Positions 1 to 5,266 of a stretch of 5,338 bases of DNA are shown in pieces. A model generated the notes under the pieces. It worked only from the letters and a program-made list of their open reading frames with translations. It was not told where the DNA came from and ran no database searches. Both the position numbers and the translations under genes were made by a program. Within the stretch, counting starts at the first letter, position 1. Each line of letters begins with the position of its first letter. Source of the DNA: Ferruginibacter sp. (GTDB lineage: Bacteria > Bacteroidota > Bacteroidia > Chitinophagales > Chitinophagaceae); the NCBI GenBank assembly GCA_018057635.1, contig JAGPDJ010000199.1, forward strand, positions 1 through 5,338, given 5' to 3'.

Positions 1-1242
1 CTGCAATTGCATGTTGATAGAATCCTGACCTGCTATGCCTTCTATAGAACCTGATATGTGTAATGAATTTTGTATAATGAGTTCTATCTGCTTTTCTTTT
101 TTCTTAAAATTCTTTTCAAAATCTTCTCTTTCCTTTTGGAGCAATGATCTTAACTGACGGAAACCCGACCTAATGGCGTTCCAGTTACCAATAAATTCCT
201 GCCCGGTGAGGTAATCATACAATGCGACCATTTTATCGCCTTTGTTTTCCTGGCTTTTTTTTGATTCACTGATCTTTAAAATGGCATTTCTTAAAACATT
301 TGAGAGGCTTTTTACTTCATCAAAGTTGCAGATATAAACGCCATTCCTTTCTCCAAACCGTTGCATGTCTTTGGGCATTGTTTTGGTTACAATTACAGCA
401 ATTTCTGCTCCCTGGCTAAGCATATCGGCTTTCAGTTTTTCAATCCAGTCTGCCGTAAAATGTTCAGTGCGTTTGCTTTCATAAATGATCTTTCCGCATT
501 CCATTCCTATATTATTTCTAACTGTCTGTATGCAATCTGCGCCACGTACACCTTTACCAACTTCACTGATTATATCAAACGGAAATGATGCTCTTAATAA
601 TTCTTCCAGGGCCTGCTCCTGTACTTCACCCTGTAATTGCATTGAGCCTTGTTCAGCCTTGCGCCTCATTTCATCAGCCAGTTTTTTCTGATCATCCAGC
701 TGCTTTTCCAATTCCCTCAGCCGGAGGTTATATTCATTGTCTTTAACAGAATTCTTTTCTGATTCCTGCTTGCGGATCTGTTCAGTGATCAGGGTTCTTT
801 CCTGCTGTAATTTTTTTTGCACTTCCAGTTCAAGTTCTTCTTCTTTATTTTGCAGTTCCTGCATTTTTTTCAGGAAGTCTAATTCTTTTTTTCTGGCTTC
901 TTTTAATTTTTCTTCCGTTTCATCTTTATTATCCTGGAGCATACGCAGCTTGTTCTCATAATCAGCAGCAATACTTTTTCTTAACTGTTCCTGTATCTCT
1001 GTTCCAAGTTTTAATTTTTCCTGCTGAAGTTTTTGAGAAAAGATCTCATTTTCTTTTTTCTTTTTTTCTTCAAATTGTAATTGATCAATTTCCAGTTTTC
1101 TTTTTTCCTCTTCCACTTTATTTAATGAAAGTTGTAATTTATCCTGGTATTGCTTTTGTAATTTTTGTTCAATATCTGCTGCAATTACATTTTCTACATC
1201 AAATACATTTCCGCAATTGGGGCATTTTATATCGTTTGCCAT
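1..1242 (-). CDS. DUF2130 family coiled-coil protein, 3' end cut by window edge
   Basis: The reading frame is open for 414 codons from ATG at 1242 to the window edge, with no stop. The protein starts MANDIKCPNCGNVFDVEN, with one CxxC pair (C7, C10) resembling half a zinc ribbon. Residues about 20-200 are a long Lys/Glu/Gln-rich coiled coil. From about 199 comes the DUF2130 hallmark GSMQLQGEVQEQALEELLR, then a globular domain to about residue 395. No signal peptide or membrane segment is seen, so it is probably cytoplasmic. The family has no settled function. In the globular part, E212/E213, D236 (in RGADCIQ) and E255-S-K257 (in IIYESKRT) are arranged like a PD-(D/E)XK nuclease core; this is my inference from spacing. 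Family members are usually a little over 400 residues, so only a short tail should be missing. An AGGAAA sequence just upstream of 1242 supports the start. It appears to be a single-gene unit. Confidence 0.9.
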   Translation of the reverse strand, partial: MANDIKCPNCGNVFDVENVIAADIEQKLQKQYQDKLQLSLNKVEEEKRKLEIDQLQFEEKKKKENEIFSQKLQQEKLKLGTEIQEQLRKSIAADYENKLRMLQDNKDETEEKLKEARKKELDFLKKMQELQNKEEELELEVQKKLQQERTLITEQIRKQESEKNSVKDNEYNLRLRELEKQLDDQKKLADEMRRKAEQGSMQLQGEVQEQALEELLRASFPFDIISEVGKGVRGADCIQTVRNNIGMECGKIIYESKRTEHFTADWIEKLKADMLSQGAEIAVIVTKTMPKDMQRFGERNGVYICNFDEVKSLSNVLRNAILKISESKKSQENKGDKMVALYDYLTGQEFIGNWNAIRSGFRQLRSLLQKEREDFEKNFKKKEKQIELIIQNSLHISGSIEGIAGQDSINMQLQ

Positions 1243-1265
1243 CTTTCCTGTTTTAATAAAGGGTA

Positions 1266-1273
1266 CAAATTAA
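1266..1273 (-). promoter_or_regulatory. Possible -7 box for the DUF2130 gene
   Basis: On the minus strand this reads TTAATTTG, one mismatch from the Bacteroidota -7 consensus TAnnTTTG. It lies about 24 bases before the ATG at 1242, which would give a short leader carrying the AGGAAA ribosome site. No convincing -33 TTG/TTTG element is visible, and the surroundings are AT-rich, so a chance match is quite possible. Confidence 0.3.
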
Positions 1274-1310
1274 TTAATTAAAAGTTTGGGTATCGATAAA
1301 TGAATAATCT

Positions 1311-1388
1311 TTTTTGCCGCAGAGGCAGGGAGACGCTGAGGTTTATTATACCCTGATTCCCTGCGACTCTGCGCCTTCGCGGTAAAAA
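1311..1388. repeat. GC-rich imperfect inverted-repeat element (copy A)
   Basis: This island is clearly richer in G+C than its surroundings. The outer ends TTTTTGCCGC (1311-1320) and GCGGTAAAAA (1379-1388) pair over 10 bp including one G-T wobble. The interior consists of imperfectly complementary motifs such as AGGCAGGGAGACGC and GCGACTCTGCGCC around a TTTATTATA centre. It contains no open frame of note. It resembles the element at 4665-4725, with many C/T and G/A differences, and is probably one copy of a dispersed intergenic repeat family. It lies between the tRNA-Leu(GAG) terminator and the DUF2130 promoter region. Function unknown. Confidence 0.6.
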
Positions 1389-1396
1389 CATTGAAT

Positions 1397-1423
1397 AAAA
1401 AAACCGGAAAATAATTCCGGTTT
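1397..1423 (-). terminator. Rho-independent terminator of tRNA-Leu(GAG)
   Basis: Read on the minus strand, the arms AAACCGGAA and TTCCGGTTT form a perfect 9-bp stem with a 5-base loop (1410-1414). The stem runs into a U tract templated by the A run at 1397-1403. It begins 7 bases beyond the tRNA 3' end, where a tRNA terminator is expected. Confidence 0.85.
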
Positions 1424-1429
1424 AAAAAG

Positions 1430-1514
1430 TGCGGCAAAGGAGATTCGAACTCCCACGCCCATGACAGGCGCTACCACCTCAAAGTAGTGCGTCTACCAAT
1501 TTCGCCATCGCCGC
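1430..1514 (-). tRNA. tRNA-Leu, anticodon GAG
   Basis: This 85-base tRNA folds on the minus strand. The acceptor stem is GCGGCGA with TTGCCGC and the discriminator base is A at 1430. The anticodon stem CTACT/GGTAG encloses the loop TTGAGGT, putting GAG at 1480-1478. A long variable arm (CGCC...GGCG) is present, as expected of a class II leucine tRNA. The T arm is GGGAG-TTCGAAT-CTCCT. It reads CUC and CUU codons. CCA is not encoded: the discriminator is followed by CTT. It is transcribed alone, with its own promoter and terminator. Confidence 0.96.
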
Positions 1515-1527
1515 ATATTTAAGACTG

Positions 1528-1535
1528 CAAATTTA
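1528..1535 (-). promoter_or_regulatory. -7 box for tRNA-Leu(GAG)
   Basis: The minus strand reads TAAATTTG followed by CA, an exact match to the Bacteroidota -7 consensus TAnnTTTG. It ends 13 bases before the first tRNA base, so transcription should start only a few bases upstream of the mature 5' end. No clear -33 TTTG is seen at the usual distance. The position supports the call more than the motif alone. Confidence 0.6.
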
Positions 1536-1661
1536 ATGGTTAACTTGATATGATAATCGTTCTTTAGAGGAATTAAATAAAGTAAGCAATGAAGGCTTAT
1601 AGATTTGGAAAATATTCAATTAAACGGTTCTGAAATAAATGCATCAGTTTTTGAATAACCG

Positions 1662-1686
1662 CTGTCGGGGGTAAACCCGCCGACAG
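1662..1686. terminator. Strong hairpin just after the histidine kinase stop codon
   Basis: The arms CTGTCGG (1662-1668) and CCGACAG (1680-1686) form a 7-bp GC-rich stem. It continues inward as GGG-TAAA-CCC with a single bulged G at 1679. It starts 5 bases downstream of the kinase stop (TAG at 1694-1692). No T run follows on the kinase strand, so it is not a classical rho-independent terminator. It may protect or define the mRNA 3' end, or be one copy of a dispersed palindrome. The rest of 1536-1661 shows no gene. Confidence 0.5.
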
Positions 1687-1691
1687 GGTAT

Positions 1692-2843
1692 CTACTTCTT
1701 CAATAGAATCCTGAATGTAGTTCCCTTTCCCAATTCGCTGTGCTTTACAAACAATTCTCCCTTGTGGTATTGTTCAATGATCCTTTTACTTAGTGACAGG
1801 CCAAGTCCCCAACCTCGTTTTTTTGTTGTAAATCCCGGTTTAAATACATTGGCAATGTTTTTTTTGCTTATACCTTTACCTGTATCGCTTATATCAATAA
1901 CAACCTGCGTTGCCTCATTTTTAATAGTGATATTGATAGCACCATGTCCTTCCATGGCATCGAGTGCATTTTTAAGCAGGTTTTCAATTACCCAGTCGAA
2001 TAAAGGGGCATTGATCATTGCTGTAACTTCCTCATGGGCATCTTTTTGTACATTAAAACTTACTTTATTCGGTGCCCTTCTTTTAATATAGGCAACCATA
2101 GCTTCTACCTGCTGAATGACATTTTCCTCAACTAATTGAGGCGTACTGCCAATTTTTCCAAAACGGTCACTCACCAGTTTCAGTCTTTCTACGTCTTTAC
2201 TCATCTCTGTAGCAATTTTAACTGCTGTATTGCTTTCTTTCAGCATCTCAACCCAACCTTCAAGCGATGAAATGGGGGTGCCCAACTGGTGAGCTGTTTC
2301 CTTTGCCATTCCTGCCCAAACCTGGTTTTGTGTGCTTTTATTCCTGGTACTGATAGCAATTAATATTACAATAATGAAAAGTGCCACTACGATCAGCTGA
2401 ACAATAGGGAAATACCGGATTTGTTTTAGCAAAGAAGATTCGCCATAATACAACAGGTTGTTTTGCTTTGTATCAAAAGGGTTCTTCCACACAATTGGTT
2501 TATTAAGCGCTTTGAATTCTGCCAATTGGTTCTTTAAATAATTATTATTGTGTTTTATTTTAAAGGAATCGAGGTTGTAATGGTCCATGATGCTGTCTTT
2601 TTCGTTTACCGCAATCATGGGGATGTCTTTATTGTTCTCTGTAAGAATCCTGCTGGAGAGGTTGGTTTGGGGGCTGTTTGAATTACTCACTTCATTCACC
2701 GCTTCTACCCATTGTTCTATTTTTTGCTTTTCTTCCGCAGCAATTTTTTTTGCCAGGAAGTTTGAATAAAAAAGGCTGACGGTAACAATGGCAATGGCAA
2801 TCAAAGCCAAACCCGTACGCCAGTTGAATAATTGAGGAAACAT
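1692..2843 (-). CDS. Orphan membrane sensor histidine kinase
   Basis: The product is 383 residues from ATG at 2843 (MFPQLFNWRTG). A first membrane helix spans about 9-27, an extracytoplasmic sensor region of about 115 residues follows, and a second helix spans about 145-165. Next is a HisKA dimerisation/phosphoacceptor domain with the H box AKETAHQLGTPISSL (H185). The HATPase_c domain shows the N box ENLLKNALDAM (N288, N292), the G1 box DTGKGI (D320), the F box FKPGFTTK and the G2 box GWGLGLSLSK (344-353). It should autophosphorylate H185 in response to an unknown signal and pass phosphate to a response regulator. No regulator gene is nearby. Gln follows the histidine where many kinases have Glu. 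The frame can extend to ATG at 2921 (409 residues), but the added residues are mostly translated heptamer repeat, so I prefer 2843. Neither start has a good Shine-Dalgarno. Confidence 0.93.
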   Translation of the reverse strand: MFPQLFNWRTGLALIAIAIVTVSLFYSNFLAKKIAAEEKQKIEQWVEAVNEVSNSNSPQTNLSSRILTENNKDIPMIAVNEKDSIMDHYNLDSFKIKHNNNYLKNQLAEFKALNKPIVWKNPFDTKQNNLLYYGESSLLKQIRYFPIVQLIVVALFIIVILIAISTRNKSTQNQVWAGMAKETAHQLGTPISSLEGWVEMLKESNTAVKIATEMSKDVERLKLVSDRFGKIGSTPQLVEENVIQQVEAMVAYIKRRAPNKVSFNVQKDAHEEVTAMINAPLFDWVIENLLKNALDAMEGHGAINITIKNEATQVVIDISDTGKGISKKNIANVFKPGFTTKKRGWGLGLSLSKRIIEQYHKGELFVKHSELGKGTTFRILLKK

Positions 2844-2844
2844 A

Positions 2845-2885
2845 TGTAAATGTAAAATGTAAAATGTAGAATGTAAAATGTAAAA
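2845..2885. repeat. 7-bp tandem repeat between kinase and glycosyltransferase
   Basis: Five consecutive heptamers occupy 2851-2885: TGTAAAA, TGTAAAA, TGTAGAA, TGTAAAA, TGTAAAA. A partial unit, TGTAAA, precedes them at 2845-2850. The array abuts the preferred kinase start (2843) and lies upstream of the likely glycosyltransferase promoter. On the kinase strand each junction reads TACATTTT, which partly resembles a TAnnTTTG box. Heptamers are not a multiple of three, so a change in copy number would shift any frame reading through them. Confidence 0.85.
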
Positions 2886-2890
2886 TGGTT

Positions 2891-2898
2891 TATGTTTG
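2891..2898 (+). promoter_or_regulatory. Candidate -7 box for the glycosyltransferase gene
   Basis: TATGTTTG matches the Bacteroidota -7 consensus TAnnTTTG exactly. It lies just downstream of the heptamer array. Transcription would start near 2904, so the ATG at 2885 could not be the start codon. No clear -33 TTG is present, because the repeat occupies that position. Confidence 0.45.
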
Positions 2899-2980
2899 TA
2901 TAAATTGTAATTTAAGCTCAATGGCAGTATTGCCGGTGAACGGATTGGGAACTTTCAATATGACTCAGGATAATCTTCAC

Positions 2981-4036
2981 ATGGGAGAAGTGTTTGATAC
3001 AACTGTTATCAAAAATACCCCTTCGGTAGCAGTTGTAATATTGAACTGGAACGGGCAAAAATACCTGGAACAGTTTCTTCCTTCCGTATTGGCATCCACG
3101 TACCGGAATAAGCGTATAATCGTTGCTGATAATGCATCAACCGATGATTCTGTTTCTTTTCTGCAGGAACGTTTCCCAGAAGTAGAGATCCTCCTCAATG
3201 AAACGAATGAAGGCTTTGCCAAAGGTTACAATACAGCTTTGAAAAAAGTAGTGGCAGATTACTATGTATTATTGAACAGTGATGTGGAAGTTCAGCCAAA
3301 CTGGATTGAACCGGTCATTACATTGATGGAATCTGATTCACAGATAGCTGCCTGTCAACCTAAAATACGGTCTTATAACAACAAATCTCTTTTTGAATAT
3401 GCAGGTGCATGTGGCGGTTGGATTGACCGTTATGGTTATCCTTTTTCCAGGGGAAGGGTTTTTGATATCTGTGAGGAAGATAAAGGCCAATACGAAACAG
3501 CCGTTCAGTGTTTTTGGGCAAGCGGTGCTGCTATGTTTGTAAAAGCAACATATTATCATGAAACAGGAGGTTTGGATGAATATTTTTTTGCACACCAGGA
3601 AGAAATTGATTTTTGCTGGCGATTGCATTTGAGCGGATATAAAGTATATGTTCAGCCAGCATCAGTGGTTTATCATGTAGGTGGCGGTACATTGCCAAAG
3701 GGAAACAGCCGTAAAACTTTTTTGAATTTCAGGAATAACCTGATCATGTTATATAAAAACCTGCCCTGGTATTCTGCCGGCTGGAAACTGCCGGTAAGGT
3801 TGATGCTGGACTGTACTGCAGCGTTGAAACACCTGGTACATGGCGACAAAGGTTTTTTTGTGGCAATCATACAGGCTCATTTTCATTTTTGGAAGTGGAT
3901 TTTTGCAGCAAAGAAAACAAAACTGAAATCTAAAAAAAGAATGATTCATTTTCCCGGAATGTATAATGGAAGTATTGTATGGGAACATTTTGTAAAAAAG
4001 AAAAAAGCCTTTTCAGAAATTATTAGCCTCAAATAA
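2981..4036 (+). CDS. Family 2 glycosyltransferase (GT-A fold)
   Basis: From ATG at 2981 the product is 351 residues. The GT2 fold starts with SVAVVILNWNG (15-25). Then come VADNASTDDS (48-57), which should bind the nucleotide sugar, NEGFAKGYN (76-84), and LLNSDVEV (97-104), whose D101-V-E103 takes the place of the DXD metal motif. FWASGAAMFV (178-187) and GGLDEYFFAHQEEIDFCWR (196-214) supply the acceptor-side acidic residues. This is the pattern of rhamnosyltransferase-like enzymes that build cell-surface polysaccharides; donor and acceptor cannot be read from sequence. The C-terminal part is basic and aromatic (FHFWKWIFAAKK) and may touch the membrane. Other in-frame starts are 2885, 2921 and 2960; 2885 lies before the probable promoter box. 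An AGGA at 2967-2970 favours 2981. No other glycan genes adjoin it. Confidence 0.93.
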   Translation: MGEVFDTTVIKNTPSVAVVILNWNGQKYLEQFLPSVLASTYRNKRIIVADNASTDDSVSFLQERFPEVEILLNETNEGFAKGYNTALKKVVADYYVLLNSDVEVQPNWIEPVITLMESDSQIAACQPKIRSYNNKSLFEYAGACGGWIDRYGYPFSRGRVFDICEEDKGQYETAVQCFWASGAAMFVKATYYHETGGLDEYFFAHQEEIDFCWRLHLSGYKVYVQPASVVYHVGGGTLPKGNSRKTFLNFRNNLIMLYKNLPWYSAGWKLPVRLMLDCTAALKHLVHGDKGFFVAIIQAHFHFWKWIFAAKKTKLKSKKRMIHFPGMYNGSIVWEHFVKKKKAFSEIISLK

Positions 4037-4058
4037 TTATTTTTAAACATTAAGCCCT

Positions 4059-4066
4059 TATTTTTG
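4059..4066 (+). promoter_or_regulatory. -7 box for the 67-residue membrane protein gene
   Basis: TATTTTTG followed by CA is an exact TAnnTTTG match. It ends 19 bases before the ATG at 4086, giving a leader of roughly 14 bases. The 14 bases CCCTTATTTTTGCA (4055-4068) recur exactly at 4315-4328 before the tRNA-Gly gene. A -33 element is not clear. Confidence 0.55.
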
Positions 4067-4085
4067 CACGGAAAATCAATAAAGT

Positions 4086-4289
4086 ATGCATCAGGAAATT
4101 ATCGATAATACACACAAGGATTTTGGCCACAACTGGGTTTCATCATCCCGTTTCATCTGGTTTTGCCAGGTTTTTTTAATCATTGCATTCGTATTGGGCG
4201 GATGTTACAGCTTGTATGAGAACAGGTATAAAGGCAAACCAACTGTAAATGTTCCTGAAAGTACTTTGTACAATCCCAAATACAAATAA
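4086..4289 (+). CDS. Small single-pass membrane protein of unknown function
   Basis: The product has 67 residues, MHQEIIDNTHK to LYNPKYK. A polar N-terminus of about 22 residues is followed by one hydrophobic helix (about 23-43, FIWFCQVFLIIAFVLGGCYSL). A basic stretch (ENRYKGK, 45-51) and a polar tail come next. LGGC at 37-40 faintly resembles a lipobox, but it lies too far from the N-terminus for a normal lipoprotein signal. I do not recognise a family. An upstream promoter box at 4059-4066, a start placed correctly behind it, and codon use like that of its neighbours support a real gene. It lies 49 bases after the glycosyltransferase on the same strand and could also be read through from it. 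Confidence 0.7.
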   Translation: MHQEIIDNTHKDFGHNWVSSSRFIWFCQVFLIIAFVLGGCYSLYENRYKGKPTVNVPESTLYNPKYK

Positions 4290-4293
4290 AATA

Positions 4294-4326
4294 TTTGTTT
4301 AAATAGGGGAACATCCCTTATTTTTG
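4294..4326 (+). promoter_or_regulatory. Promoter of the tRNA-Gly / tRNA-Leu(UAA) unit
   Basis: TTTG at 4294-4297 and TATTTTTG at 4319-4326, 21 bases apart, match the Bacteroidota -33 and -7 elements. Transcription should begin near 4332, leaving an AT-rich leader of about 80 bases before tRNA-Gly at 4411. I see no structured regulatory element or gene in that leader. This is the best promoter in the window. Confidence 0.65.
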
Positions 4327-4410
4327 CAATCCTTAAAAAAGGAAAAGTTCTTTAAGCATTTGTTGATTTAGTTATTATTATAATATAATGTAAATCTTCA
4401 AATTTTAATT

Positions 4411-4483
<73 letters not shown>

Positions 4484-4491
4484 CAGATTTT

Positions 4492-4519
4492 AATCCCGAC
4501 ATTGCTCGGGATTTTTTTT
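4492..4519 (+). terminator. Rho-independent terminator after tRNA-Gly
   Basis: AATCCCGA (4492-4499) and TCGGGATT (4506-4513) form a perfect 8-bp stem with a 6-base loop. The T run spans 4512-4519. It lies between the two tRNA genes, so tRNA-Leu(UAA) depends on read-through or on a promoter I cannot see. No TAnnTTTG box is present in the 13 bases between this terminator and the next tRNA. Confidence 0.85.
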
Positions 4520-4532
4520 CAAAAATCGTGTC

Positions 4533-4618
4533 ACTCGGGTGGTGGAATTGGTAGACACGCAGGACTTAAAATCCTGTTTTCAGTAATGAAAGTGTGGGTT
4601 CAACTCCCATCCCGAGTA
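4533..4618 (+). tRNA. tRNA-Leu, anticodon TAA (UAA)
   Basis: This is an 86-base class II tRNA. The acceptor stem is ACTCGGG/CCCGAGT and the discriminator is A at 4618. The D arm contains AATTGGTAGAC. The anticodon stem CAGGA/TCCTG encloses the loop CTTAAAA, with TAA at 4567-4569. The long variable arm TTTTCA-GTAA-TGAAAG is typical of leucine tRNAs. The T arm is GTGGG-TTCAACT-CCCAT. It reads UUA and UUG. CCA is not encoded. The first pair is A1-U72 rather than the common G1-C72. Confidence 0.96.
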
Positions 4619-4623
4619 CTTAG

Positions 4624-4651
4624 CCCCAACTTAACAGTTGGGGTTTTTTTT
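4624..4651 (+). terminator. Rho-independent terminator after tRNA-Leu(UAA)
   Basis: CCCCAACT (4624-4631) and AGTTGGGG (4636-4643) form a perfect 8-bp stem with a TAAC loop, followed by eight T residues (4644-4651). It starts 5 bases after the tRNA end. Confidence 0.93.
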
Positions 4652-4664
4652 ATATTTTGTGCTA

Positions 4665-4725
4665 CTTAGTGTCTTAGTGCCTTTGTGGCATTATTTTTTT
4701 GCCACAAAGACACAAAAGCACAAAG
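4665..4725. repeat. AT-rich inverted-repeat element (copy B)
   Basis: Two 26-base arms, 4665-4690 and 4700-4725, are complementary at 21 of 26 positions. The inner 10 bp are perfect (CTTTGTGGCA with TGCCACAAAG), and the 9-base loop is T-rich. The arms also have an internal rhythm (TAGTGTCTTAGTGCC). The sequence resembles copy A at 1311-1388, but here the GCC-containing ends face inward rather than outward. It lies between the tRNA terminator and the VOC gene and does not look like a terminator of either. Probably a dispersed intergenic element of unknown function. Confidence 0.75.
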
Positions 4726-4786
4726 AAGATTAATGTTCTCTGCATATATTGTATCTTGAAATCAGCAAAGCCTGTAAAATAAAGAA

Positions 4787-5122
4787 ATGCTACAAAAAAT
4801 TGCACCTGTACTTCCCGCACATGATATTTCAGCAACCAATGTATTTTTCCGGAATAAACTCAAGTTCACAACCATCAATTACGGAAATTACCTGGTGGTA
4901 AAAAAAGATAAAATAGAATTTCATTATTATCAATGGCAGGGGGAAGGAAAGTTAGTTCCTGCATCCTGTTATATTTTTGATGACAATATAGAAGACCTGT
5001 TTGCAAAATTTTCTTCCATGGATATCATGAATCCAAAAGGTAATCTGCGGAACAATTCCTGGGGTAAAAAGGAATTTCAAATATTGGATAATAATGGAAA
5101 TGTGTTGAGGTTTGGTTCGTAG
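4787..5122 (+). CDS. Small VOC-superfamily protein, bleomycin-resistance-like
   Basis: The product has 111 residues. The start IAPVLPAHDISATNVFFRNKLKF (5-27) is the usual first beta-alpha unit of bleomycin-resistance-type VOC proteins. IEFHYYQW (43-50) matches their EIHF-like strand. The end WGKKEFQILDNNGNVLRF (92-109) is the second-module signature WGxxEFxxxDxxGNxLxF. Such proteins form dimers that bind bulky hydrophobic ligands, and some sequester bleomycin; others do unrelated work, so resistance is not shown here. At 111 residues it is slightly shorter than typical members. It is cytoplasmic, with no signal or membrane segment. The start follows AAAGAA, a weak ribosome site. I see no exact TAnnTTTG box upstream; the nearest is TATCTTG at about 4751. 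It is a single-gene unit. Confidence 0.88.
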   Translation: MLQKIAPVLPAHDISATNVFFRNKLKFTTINYGNYLVVKKDKIEFHYYQWQGEGKLVPASCYIFDDNIEDLFAKFSSMDIMNPKGNLRNNSWGKKEFQILDNNGNVLRFGS

Positions 5123-5130
5123 TTTATATA

Positions 5131-5207
5131 AGATACAAGATACATCATACAAGATACATCATACAAGATACATCATACATCATACATCATACATCATACA
5201 TCATACA
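5131..5207. repeat. Eleven-unit heptamer tandem array
   Basis: Eleven uninterrupted 7-bp units: AGATACA, AGATACA, TCATACA, AGATACA, TCATACA, AGATACA, then TCATACA five times. Only the first two bases of the unit vary. The alternating AG/TC part gives a 14-bp higher-order period, followed by a uniform end. It begins 9 bases after the VOC stop codon and holds no gene. On the minus strand the units read TGTATGA and TGTATCT, sharing TGTA and the 7-bp period with the array at 2845-2885. Confidence 0.95.
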
Positions 5208-5237
5208 TTAAAGTGAAGTTTCGCAAGTTAGTGACTT

Positions 5238-5265
5238 AACTATGAACTATAAACTAATAAACTTC
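5238..5265. repeat. Short degenerate 7-bp repeat
   Basis: Three heptamers, AACTATG, AACTATA and AACTAAT, are followed by a diverged AAACTTC. It lies 30 bases beyond the large heptamer array and ends just past the stop codon of the minus-strand gene at the right edge. The short length makes this weaker than the other two arrays. Confidence 0.45.
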
Positions 5266-5266
5266 T

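Noticed and set aside
361..961. Plus-strand open frames of 68-75 codons inside the DUF2130 gene
   Set aside because: They are antisense shadows of the coiled-coil gene, rich in Phe/Ser/Cys from reverse-reading Lys/Glu codons, with no supporting signals.
1762..2769. Plus-strand open frames of 109 and 60 codons within the kinase gene
   Set aside because: They lie antisense to conserved kinase motifs and show no family resemblance.
2977..3988. Minus-strand open frames of 65-96 codons within the glycosyltransferase
   Set aside because: They are antisense to well-conserved GT2 motifs and their products show no recognisable family.
4031..4042. AAATAATTATTT palindrome at the glycosyltransferase stop codon as a terminator
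   Set aside because: It is all A/T with no loop, too weak to terminate, and such palindromes are expected in AT-rich DNA.
4332..4410. Riboswitch or structured leader before tRNA-Gly
   Set aside because: The stretch is AT-rich with no strong stems and no coding gene downstream to regulate; an ordinary tRNA leader fits.
4952..5152. 66-codon minus-strand frame opposite the VOC gene
   Set aside because: It is antisense to the VOC signature region, and its N-terminus comes from the heptamer array.
5131..5207. CRISPR-like array
   Set aside because: The units are contiguous 7-mers with no spacers and no cas genes nearby, so this is a simple tandem repeat.
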